DNA of 13,331 nucleotides from Eimeria necatrix (GCF_000499385.1 NW_013651810.1:1-13331); one strand, 5' to 3'; positions 1 through 9,924 are shown, numbered from the stretch's first letter. Notes: generated by a model from the sequence alone, not told the origin. Translations and numbers: made by a program.

Positions 1-2
1 AC

Positions 3-1434
3 GAGAAACGCAGCAAGCCTTCTGACTGGCCAAGGGACAATGAGCTTCTTAAGCTGGCCAAGCCCACAACATCCCTCCAAATTAATGTGCCAATCTGAAG
101 AGATAAAAATAATGGAAACATATAATCGCGCCTGCGTTTGAACAAAATGCTCGTCACAACGCATCTCGTGTCTAGATGTTGAAAGCTTCTCACATTTGTC
201 GGCAATGGTGTCGTTCAGTGATATACATCTAAAGTGCTGACTTCATTCGTAGCACAAAGTGCAGTTTTGCGCTCAGCATTCCTCGGTCTCATCACCTGGG
301 TGCGTGGCATTGGAGGCTAAATTCGAATTTCTTCGAGATGGATTTTTTGGAGCCGATCGGATAGTCAAAGCCTGTCCTGCCGATACGTGTAGCCCAGAGG
401 ACCCGTAACGTATCGAGAGCAAAAATTATTCGCCGCAGCGCTAGCGTGATGCACACGTCTTTGCCGCAGTGCGGGCATGGTACTGTGAGCTACAAAGCCT
501 AGGAACCGCATGTCGAGCAAACGCGAAGCTGTGGTCATGACATTTTGTGACAATATGACTAGCTCGGTTACAATCAAAGATACAGGTGCATGCGAAGCCG
601 GCACTGGTTGCTGTCCAGTGAAGCCGACTCTCCACTGAATATGTATATTTTACAAATCGACTTAATGCTCGTTCCGGGATTCGCGAATGCGCATTTCATG
701 GTAAAGACTCATAGACTGATTAGCGGAAGCAACATCACACTATTCTTGCTGTCAAATTGATACAACCACAGAAATGGGCCATCATGCAAGTCCATAAAAG
801 CATGCTGCATGTAAAAGAAGCCAGATGTGCATGCCTGCCGACGAGGAAAAGATTCAGATTTTACAGGTTCGTAGAGTTCTGGGCGTTTTCTGATGTACTG
901 AATCCGTCGTCAACGGATGCGATGAAAGCTTTATGATAGGAAAACCATATCAACTATGGAACATGAGATAAGAGCCACCAACCAACTATCAGACAAGAGA
1001 AGCGGTACCCTGATGTGCCACGAGAGGAACGCGAAGTCACCTATTCAATGGCAGACGTATTGCTAAACGCGCAGCCTTCTCAGTAGCCAGCTAAGGCAAA
1101 TGCAGAGCATGGGATTTCGAGAAGAAGATGCAGCGTTTTAGACCTTGATGCATCATTCATCTCGAGCTTGTTCGACGAAACACTCAAAATTCCTGCCGAA
1201 AGCGACGCTTTGGAATACAACAAAACGCCTTCAGTCAATGTCTTGGAGGTATCTTCACGCAAACGCCCACAGGGAGATAGGGGTGCAAACGTACCATCTG
1301 TATTTTGAAAAGGGTCCTCCATCCTGAGTATTTCGAGATTCTCAGCGCGTACGGCTGTACCTCGTTTAATGCCCACTTACGGGGTGATGGAGCAGAGTGA
1401 TGGAATGGTGCTTTTTTGGGGTTCATTCAGGCTG
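3..1434 (+). repeat. Satellite monomer C1 (1432 bp)
   Basis: First full unit of the tandem array; the window opens two bases before the phase point chosen here. Compared with the other units it lacks 12 bp at about 43/44 (the segment carrying the ATGATCAT palindrome is gone) and 6 bp at about 140/141. The conserved dyad core is at 241-338 and the indel-free block at 430-534. Near 1291 it shares the variant ACCATCTG with C5 only. The reverse-strand open frame at 1080-1376 (98 codons) lies at the same offset as frames in C2, C3 and C6 and is treated as repeat sequence, not as a gene. Confidence 0.95.
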
Positions 1435-2882
1435 TAGAAATGCAGCAAGTCTTCTGACTGGCCAAGGCACAATGATCATGCCAAGATGCTTCTTAAGTTG
1501 ACGAAGCCCACAACATCCCTCCACATTAGTGTCCCAATCTCAAGAGATGAAAATAATGGGAGCATATAATTGCGCCTGTGTTCGAATTAGAACAAAATGC
1601 TCGTCACAACGCATCTCGTGTCTAGATGTTGAAGGCTTCTCACATTTTCTGGCGATTGTGTCGTTCAGTGATATACACCTAACGTGCTGACTTCATTCGC
1701 AGCAACAAGCGCAATTTTGCGCTCAGCATTTCTCGGTCTCATCACCTGGGTGCGTGGCATTGGAGGCTAAATTCGAATTTCCTCGAGAAAGAATTTTTGG
1801 AGTCGATCGGATAAACAACGTGTGTCCCAGCCATACCTGTAGTCCACAGGAGCGGTAATGTATCGAAAGCAAAAATTATTCGCCTCAGCGCTGGCGTGAT
1901 GCACAAGTCTTTGCCGCAGTGCAGGCATGGTACTGTGAGCTGGAAAGCCTAGGAACCGCATGTCAAGCAAACGCGAAGCTGTGGTCTTGACATTTTGTGA
2001 CAATGTGGCTAGCTTGGGTACATATAAAGCTATAAATGCATGCAAAGCAGGCACTGGTTGCTGTCCAGTGAAGCCGACTCTCCACTGTAAATGTATGGTT
2101 GGCAAATCGGCTTAATGTTCGTTTCGAGATTCGCTGATGCGCATTTCATGGTAAACACTGAGAGACTGGTTAGAGGACGTAAGATCACATTATTCTGGCT
2201 GTCACACTGATAGAACCACAAGTGGGCCATCACGCAAGTGCATAAAAGCAAGACGCGTCTGAACGAAGCCAGATGTGCATGCCTGCCGACGAGGAAAAGA
2301 TTCAGATTTTACAGGTTCGTAGCGTTCTGGGTTTTGGCTGATGTACTGAAGCGTTAGGAACCTTTCTGCTACAAACAGAATGATGAGAGAAACATATAAA
2401 GTATGGAACATGATATAAGAGCCACCAATCAACTATCAGACAAGAGAAGCAGAACCCTCACGTGTCTTGAGAGTAGTGCAAAGTCACCGTATTCAATGGC
2501 AGACGTATTGCTAAACGTGCAGACTTCTCAGTAGCCAGCTAAGGCAAATGCAGTGCATGGGATTTCAAGAAGAAGATGCAGCGTTTTAGACCTTGATACA
2601 CCATTCATCCCGAGCTTCTTCGACGAAACATTCAAAATGCCTGCCGACAGCGACGCGTTGGAATACAAGAAGACGCCTTCAGTCATTGTCTTGAAGGTAT
2701 CCTCACGCAAACGCTCATAAGGAGAAAGGCGTGCAAACATACCGCCTGCATTTTGGAGAGGGTCCTCCATCCTGAGTTTTTCGCGACTTTCAGCGCGTAT
2801 GGCTATACCGCGTTTAATGCCCAATTAAGGCTTGCTGCAACAGAGTGATGGAACACTGTATTTCTCGAGCTCATTCAGGCTG
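1435..2882 (+). repeat. Satellite monomer C2 (1448 bp)
   Basis: Full-length unit, same orientation as C1 and directly abutting it. It is among the more diverged units: about six changes in the dyad core at 1691-1788 (the GCAC-AAA-GTGC stem is broken here), and a hypervariable segment at about 2331-2395 that resembles no other unit in the window. The GAAGCAGAACCCT variant near 2446 recurs only in C7 (about 8826), suggesting shared ancestry of that patch. In the stretch 2528-2824 compared with 1080-1376 of C1 I count about 34 mismatches in 297 bases and no indel. Confidence 0.95.
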
Positions 2883-4286
2883 GAGAAACGCAGCAAATCT
2901 TCTGACTGGCGAAGGCACAATGAGCATGCTAAGATGCTTCCTAAGTTGGCGAAGCCCACAACATCCCTCCACATTACTGTGCCAATATTAAGAGACGAGA
3001 ATAAAGTGAGCATATAATCGCGCCTGTGTCTGAATTAGAACAAAATGCTCGTCACAACGCATCTCGTGTCTAGATGTTGAAAGCTTCGCACATTTGTTGG
3101 CGATGGTGACATTCAGTGATGTGCACCTAAAGTGCCGACTTCATTCGTAGCACAAAGTGCAATTTTGCGCTCAGCATTCCTCATTCTTATCACCTGGGTG
3201 CGTGACATTGGAGGCTAAATTCGAATTTCTTCGAGATAGTTTTTTTGGAGCCGATCGGATAATCAATGTCTTTCCTGCCGATGCTTGTAGCCTAGAGAAA
3301 CCGTAATGTATCGAGATCAAAATTTATTCGCCGCAGGGCTGGCATGCTGCACAAGTCTTAGCCGCAGTGCAGGCACGGTACTGTCAGCTGGAAAGCCTAG
3401 GAACCGCATGTCGAGCAAACGCGAAGCTGTGGTCTTGACATATTGTGACAATATAACTAGCTCGAGCACATACGATAAAGATATAAATGCATGCGAAGCC
3501 GGCACAGGTTGCTGTGCAGTAAAGCCGACTCTCCACTGTAGATGTATGGTTTACAGATCGCCTTAATGCTTGTTCGGGGATTCTCTAATGCGCATTTCAT
3601 GGTAAAGACTGATAGAATGGTTAAGGGAAGTAAGGGCACATTATTCTAGCTGTCAAGCTGATACATCCACAGAAATGGGCCATCATGCAAGTCCATAAAA
3701 GCATGACGGATGTGAAAGAAGCCAGATGTGCATGCCTGCCGACGAGGCGTGGATTAAGATTTTCGAGGTTCTGGGAGTTTTCTGTTGTTGGCGATCATCA
3801 ATGGATGCGCTAGAAGCTTTATGATGGGCAAAGCATATCAAGTATGGACCATGAGGTAAGAGCCACCAACCAGCTATCAGACAAGAGAAGCGGTACCCTG
3901 ATGTGCCTCGAGAGGAATGCGAAGTCACCGTGATCAAAGGCACACTTATTGCTAATGTTTCAGCCTTCTCAGTAGCCAGGTAAGGCAAATGCAGAGCGTG
4001 GGATTTCGAGAAGATGCAGCGTTTTAGACCTTGATACACCATTCAGCCCGAGCTTGTTAGACGAATCAATCACAATGCCTGCCCAAAGCGACGCTTTGGA
4101 ATACAGGAAAGCGCCTTCAGTCATTGTCTTGAAGGTATCTTCACGCACACGCTCATAAGGAGAAAGGCGTGCAAACGTACCTCCTGCATTTTGGAAAGTG
4201 TCCTCCGTCCTGAGTATTTCGCGTTCTTCAGCGCATGTGGTTATACCTCTTATGATGCCCAATTAAGGCTTGATGGACCAGAGCTG
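2883..4286 (+). repeat. Satellite monomer C3 (1404 bp, several small deletions)
   Basis: Shortest of the otherwise complete units. The missing bases include a few near 3765 (before the hypervariable segment), 3 bp near 4013 (loss of one AAG in an AAGAAG run) and about 30 bp just before the next unit, at about 4281-4284, where CAGAG joins directly to CTGAAG. The 60-bp patch 3461-3520 matches C9 10296-10355 with about three mismatches, and other units differ there more. The dyad core at 3139-3236 carries about six changes, but the 12-bp palindrome at 3217-3228 is intact. Confidence 0.95.
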
Positions 4287-5735
4287 AAGAAACGCAGCAA
4301 GTCTTCTGACTGGCCAAGGCACAATGATCATGCCAAGATGCTTCTTAAGTTGGCCAAGCCCACAATATCCCTCCAAATTAGTGTCCCAATCTCAAGAGAT
4401 GAAAATAATGGGAACATATAATCGCGCCAGTGTTTGTATTAGAACAAAATGTTCGTCACAGCGCATCTCGTGTCTGGATGTTGAAGGCTTCTCACATTTG
4501 TTGGCGATGGTGTCGTTCAGTGATGTACACCTAAAGTGCAGACTTCATTCGTAGCACAAAGTGCAATTTTGCGCTCAGCATTCCTCGGTCTCATCACCTG
4601 GGTGCGTGGCATTGGAGGCTAAATTCGAATTTCTTCGAGATAGCATTTTGGAGCCGATCGGGTAATCAAAGCCTGTCCTGCCGATACGTGTAGCCTAGAG
4701 AAACCGTAACGTATCGAGAGCAAAATTTATTCGCCGCAGCGCTGGCGTGATGCACAAGTCTTAGCCGCAGCGCAGGCACGGTACTGTGAGCTGGAACGCC
4801 TAGGAACCGCATGTCGAGCAAACGCGAAGCTGTGGTCTTGATATACTGTGACAATATGGCTAGCTCGGGTACATATAAAGATATAAATGCATGCGGAGCC
4901 GGCACTGGTTGCTGTCCAGTGAAGCCGACTCTCCACTGTAAATGTACGGTTTACAAATCGGCTTAATGTTCGTTTCGGGGTTCTCTAATGCGCATTTCAT
5001 GGTAAAGACTGATAGACTGGTTAGAGGAAGTAAGATCACATTATTCTAGCTGCCAAACTGATGCACCCACAGAAATGGGACATCATGCAAGTCCATAAAA
5101 GCACGCCGTGTGTGAACGAAGCCAGATGTGCATGCCTCCCAACGAGGAAAAGATTCATATTTTACAGGTTCGTAGAGTTCTGTGAGCCATCTTTTGTACT
5201 GAAGGGATCATCAAATGATGCACTAGAAGCTTTATGGCGAGAAAAACATACAAAGTGTGAAACACGAGATACGAGCTACCAACCAACTATCAGACAAGAT
5301 AAGCGGTACCCTGATGTGCCTCGAGAGGAATGCGAAGTGATCCTATTCAATGGCAGATTTATTGCTAAACGTGCAGCCTTCTCAGTAGCCAGCTACGGCA
5401 AATGCAGAGCATGGGTTTTCGAGAAGAAGATGCAGCGTTTTAGACCTTGATGCATCATTAGTCTCGAGCCTGTTCGACGAAACACTCAAAATGCCTGCCG
5501 AAAGCGACGCTTTGGAATACAAAAAAACGCCTTCAGTCATTGTCTCGAAGGTATCCTAACGCAAACGCTCACAAGGAGAAAGGCGTGCAAACGTACCTCC
5601 TGCATTTTGGAAGGTGTCCTCCATCCTGAGTATTTCGCGACTTTCAGCGCGTATCGGTACACCTACTTGGATGGCCAATTAAGGCTTGATGCAGTATAGT
5701 GATGGAACACTCCCCTTCTGCGATTCATCTGGCTG
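4287..5735 (+). repeat. Satellite monomer C4 (1449 bp)
   Basis: Full-length unit. Its segment 5049-5437 is about 95% identical without gaps to C9 10484-10872, more than its neighbours are, and both carry private variants such as CACGCCGTGTGTGAACG and GCTACGGC. Immediately after that tract (about 5450-5530) it resembles C1 instead, so the unit is a mosaic. A forward open frame of 129 codons (5061-5450) exists here because two stops common in other units are substituted (TGA to CGA, TAA to TAC); it is closed in C9 and the others. Confidence 0.95.
5049..5437 (+). repeat. C4 partner of a shared 389-bp tract (C4/C9)
   Basis: Aligns without gaps to 10484-10872 at a constant distance of 5435 bases, with about 20 mismatches. 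Shared variants not seen in the other units include CCTCCCAACGAGG, GTGAGCCAT and GCTACGGC. The similarity drops on both sides, as expected for a conversion tract or an exchanged segment. Confidence 0.75.
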
Positions 5736-5991
5736 GAGAAATGGAGCAAATCTTCTGACTGGCCAAGGCACAATGATCATGCCAAGATGCTTCTTAAGTT
5801 GGCCAAGCCCACAACATCCCTCCAAATTAGTGTCCCAATCTCAAGAGATGAAAATAATGGGAGCACATAATTGCGCCTGTGTTCGTATTAGAACAAAATG
5901 CTCGTCACAACGCATCTCGTGTCTGGATGTTGAAAGCGTCTCACACTTGTTGGCGATCGTGTCGTTCAGTGATATACACCTAAAGTGCTGA

Positions 5992-6089
5992 CTTCATTCG
6001 TAGCACAAAGTGCAATTTTGCGCTCAGCATTCCTCGGTCTCATCACCTGGGTGCGTGGCATTGGAGGCTAAATTCGAATTTCTTCGAGA
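5992..6089. other. Conserved 98-bp core of the unit with three dyad elements
   Basis: Reference copy in C5; equivalents are 241-338, 1691-1788, 3139-3236, 4543-4640, 7433-7529, 9975-10072, 11412-11509 and 12856-12954 (absent from C7 and C8). It contains in order GCACAAAGTGC (4-bp stem, AAA loop), CACCTGGGTG (4-bp stem, TG loop) and the 12-bp perfect palindrome AAATTCGAATTT (6070-6081). I count roughly 25-30 changes over all nine copies, about 3%, less than the surrounding sequence. A protein-binding site is possible, but no known motif is recognised. Confidence 0.6.
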
Positions 6090-6180
6090 TATAAATTTTG
6101 GAGCCGATCGGATAGTGAAAGCCTGTCCTGGCGACACCAGTAGCCTAGAGAAACCGTAACGTATCGAGAGCAAAAAATAT

Positions 6181-6285
6181 TCGCCGCAGCGCTGGCGTGA
6201 TGCACAAGTCTTTGCCGCAGTGCGGGCATGGCACTGTGAGCTGGAAAGCCTAGGGACCGCTTGTCGAGCAAACGCGAAGCTGTGG
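6181..6285. other. 105-bp indel-free block of the unit
   Basis: Reference copy in C5; equivalents are 430-534, 1880-1984, 3328-3432, 4731-4835, 7621-7725, 10163-10267, 11601-11705 and 13046-13150. All nine run from TCGCCGCAG or its variant to AAGCTGTGG or its variant in exactly 105 bases. It contains a degenerate 17-bp direct repeat 31 bp apart (6183-6199 GCCGCAGCGCTGGCGTG and 6214-6230 GCCGCAGTGCGGGCATG, 14 of 17 equal) and the palindrome CAGCGCTG in most copies. Function unknown. Confidence 0.55.
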
Positions 6286-7175
6286 TCTTGACATATTGTG
6301 ACAATATGACTAGCTCGGGTACATATAAAGATATAAATGCATGCGAAGCCGGCACTGGCTGGTGTCCAGTGAAGCCGACTCTCCACTGTAAATGTATGGT
6401 TTACAAATCGGCTTAATGTTCGTTTCGAGATTCGCTCACGAGTATTTCATGGACTGATAGACTGGTTAGGGGAAGTAATATCACATTATTTTGGCTGTCA
6501 AACTGATAGAACCACAGAAATGGGCCATCATGCAAGTTCAGAAAAGCGTGCCGCATGTAAAAGAAGCAAGATGTGCAAGCCTGCCGACGAGGAAAAGATT
6601 CAGATTTTACAGGCTCGTAGAGTTCTGGGAGTCATCTGCTGCAGTGGAGCGGATATCAACGTATACGCTAGAAGCTGTATGACGGGAGAAACATAACAAG
6701 TATGGAACCTAAGAGCCACCAACCAACTATCGGACAAAAGGAGCGGTACCGTGATGTGCCCTAGAGGAATGCGAAGTAATCCTATTCAATGGCAGACTTA
6801 TTGCTAAACGTGCAGCCTTCTCAGTAGCCAGCTAAGGCAAATGCAGAGCATGGAATTTCGAGAAGAAGATGCAGCGTTTTAGACCTTGATGCACCATTCA
6901 GGCGGAGCTTGTTCGACGAAACACTCAAAATGCCTGCCCAAAGCGACGCTTTGGAATACAGCAAAACACCTTCAGTCATTGTCTTGAAGGTATCCTAACG
7001 CAAACGCTTACAAGGAGAAAGGCGGGCAAACGTACCATCTGTATTTTGGAAAGGGTCCTCCATCCTGAGTATTTCACGATTATCAGCTCGCATGGCTATA
7101 CCTCTTTTGATGTTCACTTATCGTTTGGTGCAACAGAGTGATAGAATGCTGCCGTTCTAGGGTTCACTCAGGCTG

Positions 7176-8624
7176 GAGAAACGCAGCAAGTCTTCTGACT
7201 GGCCAAGGCACAATGATCATGCCAAAATGTCTTTTAAAGTTGGCGAAACCCACAACATCCCTCCAAATTAATGTCCCAATCTCAAGAGATGAAAATAATG
7301 GGAACATATATTCGCGCCCGTGTTCCTATTAGAACAAAATGCTCGTCACAACGCATTTCGTGTTTGGATGTTGAAAGCTCCTCACATTTGTTGGCGATGG
7401 TCTCATTCAGTGATATACACCTAAAGTGCTGACTTCATTCGTAGCACAAAGTGCAATTTTGCGCTCAGCATTCCTCGGTCTCATCACCTGGGTGCGTGGC
7501 ATGGAGGCTAAGTTCGAATTGCTTCGAGGTAGATTTTTTGGAGCCAATCGGATAGTCAAAGCCTGTCCTGCCGATGCTTGTAGCCTACAGGACCAATAAC
7601 GTATCTAGAGCAAAAATTATTCGCCGCAGCGCTGGCGTGATGCACAAGTATTTGCCGCAGTGCGTTCATGGTACTGTGAGCTACAAAGCCTAGGAACCGC
7701 ATGTCGAGCAAACGCGAAGCTGTGGTTTCGACACTTTCTGACAATATGACTAGCTCGGGTACGAATAAAGATATAAATGCATGCGAAGCCGGCCCAGGGT
7801 GCTGTCCAGTGAAGCCGACTCTCCAGTGTAGATGCATGCTTTGCAAATCGGCTTAATGTTCGTTTGGAGATTCGCTAATGCGCACTTCATGGTAAGGGCT
7901 AATAGACTGGTTAGGGGAAGTAGGATCACATTATTCTAGCTGTCAAACTGATAATCCACAGAAATGGCCCATCATGCAAGTCCATAAAAGCATGCGGATG
8001 TGAAAGAAGCCAGATGTGCATGCCTGCCGACGAGGAGAGGATTCAGATTTTACAGGTTCCTAGAGTACTGGGCGTTTTCTGGTGTACAGACGCAGTCCTC
8101 GACGGATGTGCTATGAGCTTCATGATGGGAAATGCACATCAAGTATGGAACATGAGATAAGAGCCACCAACCAACTATCAGACAAGAGAAGCGGCACCCT
8201 GATGTGCCACGAGAGGAATGCGAAGTCACCGTATTCAATGGCAGACGTATTGCTGAACCTGCAGCCAACTCAGTAGCCAGCTAAGGCAAATGCAGAGCAA
8301 GGGATTTCGAGAAGAAGATGCAGCGTTGTACGCCTTGATACACCATTCATCCCGAGCTTGCTCGACGAAACACTCAAAATGCCTGCCCAAAGCGACGCTT
8401 TGGAATACAACAAAGCGCCTTCAGTCATTGTCTTGAAGGTATCTTCACGCAAACGCTTACAAGGAGAAAGGCCTGCAAACGTACCTGCTGTATTTTGGAA
8501 AGTGTCCTCCATCCTGAGTATCTCGCGATCCTCAGCCCGTGTGGCTATACCTCTTTTGATGCTCAATTAAGGCTTGATGCAGCAGAGTGATGGAACACTG
8601 TTTGTCTCGGGTTCATTCAGGCTG
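7176..8624 (+). repeat. Satellite monomer C6 (1449 bp)
   Basis: Full-length unit. In the dyad core (7433-7529) one T is missing (GGCATGGAGG) and the 12-bp palindrome is damaged at two positions, leaving only the TTCGAA centre, the only such loss in the window. The hypervariable segment 8079-8130 matches C10 12061-12112 with about three mismatches in 52. The variants TTTCGACA and GTACGAATAAAG near 7728-7765 recur only in C11 (about 13150-13187). Confidence 0.95.
8079..8130 (+). repeat. Hypervariable segment, C6 type
   Basis: The unit is least alike at this offset. Corresponding stretches are about 881-945, 2331-2395, 3775-3835, 5181-5245, 6626-6690, 10615-10680 and 12050-12112. C6 and C10 share one type (TGGTGTACAGACG, three mismatches in 52), C4 and C9 share another, and C1, C2, C3 and C5 each have their own. 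Flanks on both sides (GAGGAAAAGATTCAGATTTT upstream, ACCAACCAACTATCAGACAA downstream) are well conserved. Confidence 0.65.
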
Positions 8625-9261
8625 GAGAAACGCAGCAAGTCTTCTGACTGGCCAAGGCACAATGATCATGCCAAGATGCTTTTTAAGTTGGCGAAACCCA
8701 CAACATCACTCCAAATTACTGTGCCAATCTGAAGAGATGAAAATAATAGGAACATATAATCGCGCCGATGGGAAAAGCATATCAAATATGACTATAAGAT
8801 TAACGATCCAACCATCACACAACAGAAGCAGAACCCTGATGTGTCCCGAGGGGAATGCAAAGTCACCGTATTAAGTGGCCGACTTACTGCTAAACGTGCA
8901 GCCTTCTCAGTAGCCAGCTAAGGCAAATGCAGAGCATGGGATTTCGGAAAGACGATAACAGCGTTTTAGACCTTGATACACCATTCATCCCGAGATTATT
9001 CGGCGAAACACTCAAAATGCCTGCCCAAAGCGATGCTTTGGAATACAAGGAAACGCCTTCAGTCATTGTCTTGAAGGTATCCTCACGCAAACGCTCATAA
9101 GGAGAAAGGCGTGCAAACGTACTCTCTGTATATTGGAAAGGGTCCCCATCCTGAGTATTTCGCGACTCTCAGCGCGTATGGCTATACCTCTTTTGATGCC
9201 CACGTAAGGCTTGATGCGACACAGTAATGGAACACTTCCCTTCTGCGGTTCATTCAGGCTG
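8625..9261 (+). repeat. Satellite monomer C7, internally deleted (637 bp)
   Basis: This unit follows the consensus to CGCGCC at 8761-8766 and then jumps to GATGGGAAAAGCATATC at 8767, which elsewhere lies about 800 bp further on (for example C6 7318 to 8123, C3 3024 to 3823). The dyad core, the 105-bp block and the hypervariable segment are therefore absent. The stretch after the junction (about 8767-8880) is quite diverged. From 9011 onward it forms the first copy of the exact 457-bp duplication. Confidence 0.93.
8761..8772 (+). other. Junction of an approximately 800-bp deletion in C7
   Basis: CGCGCC (offset about 141 of the unit) is joined directly to GATGGG (offset about 940). Measured in C3 the missing stretch is 3025-3822 (798 bp), and in C6 it is 7319-8122 (804 bp). 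No useful shared bases are seen across the joint, so end joining fits better than exchange between repeats; this mechanism is inferred. Confidence 0.85.
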
Positions 9262-9467
9262 GAGAAATGCAACAAGTCTTTTGACTGGCCAAAGCTCAAT
9301 GATCATGACAAGATGCTTCTCGAGTTGGCGAAGCCCACAACATCCCTCCAAATTAGTGTGCCATAATGAAGAGATGAAACACATGGGAGCATATACTGGC
9401 GCCAGTGTTTGTACTTGAACAAAATGCTCGTCACAGCGCATCTCGTGTCTGGATGTTGAACGCTTCT
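9011..9467 (+). repeat. 457-bp exact tandem duplication, copy 1
   Basis: Bases 9011-9467 are repeated immediately as 9468-9924 with no difference that I can find by eye. The segment straddles the C7/C8 boundary. The original right edge reads GCTTCTCACATT (9919-9930) and the left edge reads AACACTCAAAATG; at the new join (GCTTCT|CTCAAAATG) only a single C could be shared. Against a background of roughly 5-12% mismatch between units, exact identity means a very recent event or an assembly error. Confidence 0.95.
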
Positions 9468-9718
9468 CTCAAAATGCCTGCCCAAAGCGATGCTTTGGAA
9501 TACAAGGAAACGCCTTCAGTCATTGTCTTGAAGGTATCCTCACGCAAACGCTCATAAGGAGAAAGGCGTGCAAACGTACTCTCTGTATATTGGAAAGGGT
9601 CCCCATCCTGAGTATTTCGCGACTCTCAGCGCGTATGGCTATACCTCTTTTGATGCCCACGTAAGGCTTGATGCGACACAGTAATGGAACACTTCCCTTC
9701 TGCGGTTCATTCAGGCTG
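9262..9718 (+). repeat. Satellite partial unit C8 (457 bp) made by local duplication
   Basis: This is not an independent monomer. It has the first 206 bases of a unit (9262-9467) joined to the last 251 bases of a unit (9468-9718), so the middle is missing. It exists because 457 bp spanning a unit boundary was duplicated in tandem. Its phase motif reads GAGAAATGCAACAAGTC and is shared exactly with C9. The join at 9467/9468 reads CGCTTCT then CTCAAAATG. Confidence 0.93.
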
Positions 9719-9924
9719 GAGAAATGCAACAAGTCTTTTGACTGGCCAAAGCTCAATGATCATGACAAGATGCTTCTCGAGTTGGCGAAGCCCACAACAT
9801 CCCTCCAAATTAGTGTGCCATAATGAAGAGATGAAACACATGGGAGCATATACTGGCGCCAGTGTTTGTACTTGAACAAAATGCTCGTCACAGCGCATCT
9901 CGTGTCTGGATGTTGAACGCTTCT
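9468..9924 (+). repeat. 457-bp exact tandem duplication, copy 2
   Basis: Second copy of the block at 9011-9467. At its right end the sequence continues as a normal unit (CACATTTGTTGGC), so this copy keeps the ancestral right flank while copy 1 keeps the ancestral left flank. Confidence 0.95.

Larger units (their letters stand above)
5736..7175 (+). repeat. Satellite monomer C5 (1440 bp)
   Basis: Full-length unit. The dyad core at 5992-6089 agrees with the consensus of the nine units at every position I compared, so it is the best reference for that element. The hypervariable segment (about 6626-6690) is of its own type. The variant GGCTGGTGTCCAGTG near 6357 is shared with C10 near 11777. Near the end, AATGCTGCCGTTCT at about 7145 is shared with C9 at about 11144. 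The reverse-strand frame open in C1-C3 is closed here by a stop at the sequence CCTAACGC near 6995. Confidence 0.95.

Noticed and set aside
365..604. Reverse-strand frame family at offset about 365-600 of each unit as a protein gene
   Set aside because: Its ends differ from unit to unit (about 62 to 112 codons), it is not among the open frames of C9, and an overlapping second reverse frame (for example 441-635, 4727-4936, 11597-11806) is equally open, as expected for chance frames.
1080..1376. Reverse-strand 98-codon open frame as a conserved gene family
   Set aside because: It recurs only because the repeat recurs. Replacement changes are as frequent as expected without selection, C4 and C5 have premature stops, other units have one-base indels, and no domain or known motif is visible.
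4963..4990. CENP-B-box-like sequence (TGTTCGTTTCGGGG)
   Set aside because: TTCG and CGGG are both present but only three bases lie between them, whereas the CENP-B box needs seven with an internal A. The resemblance is superficial.
5061..5450. Forward 129-codon frame as a CDS
   Set aside because: Open in only one of nine units. The 95% identical partner in C9 is broken by TGA codons, and most differences between the two would change amino acids.
6055..6085. RNA polymerase III A/B box (TGGCATTGGAGG with TTCGAATT), hinting at a tRNA-derived element
   Set aside because: The two motifs are only a few bases apart instead of the 30 or more needed, the A-box match is poor, and no cloverleaf can be drawn.
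9262..9718. C8 as an independent short satellite subfamily
   Set aside because: It is fully explained as the product of the exact 457-bp duplication, with both halves identical to sequence in C7 and C9.
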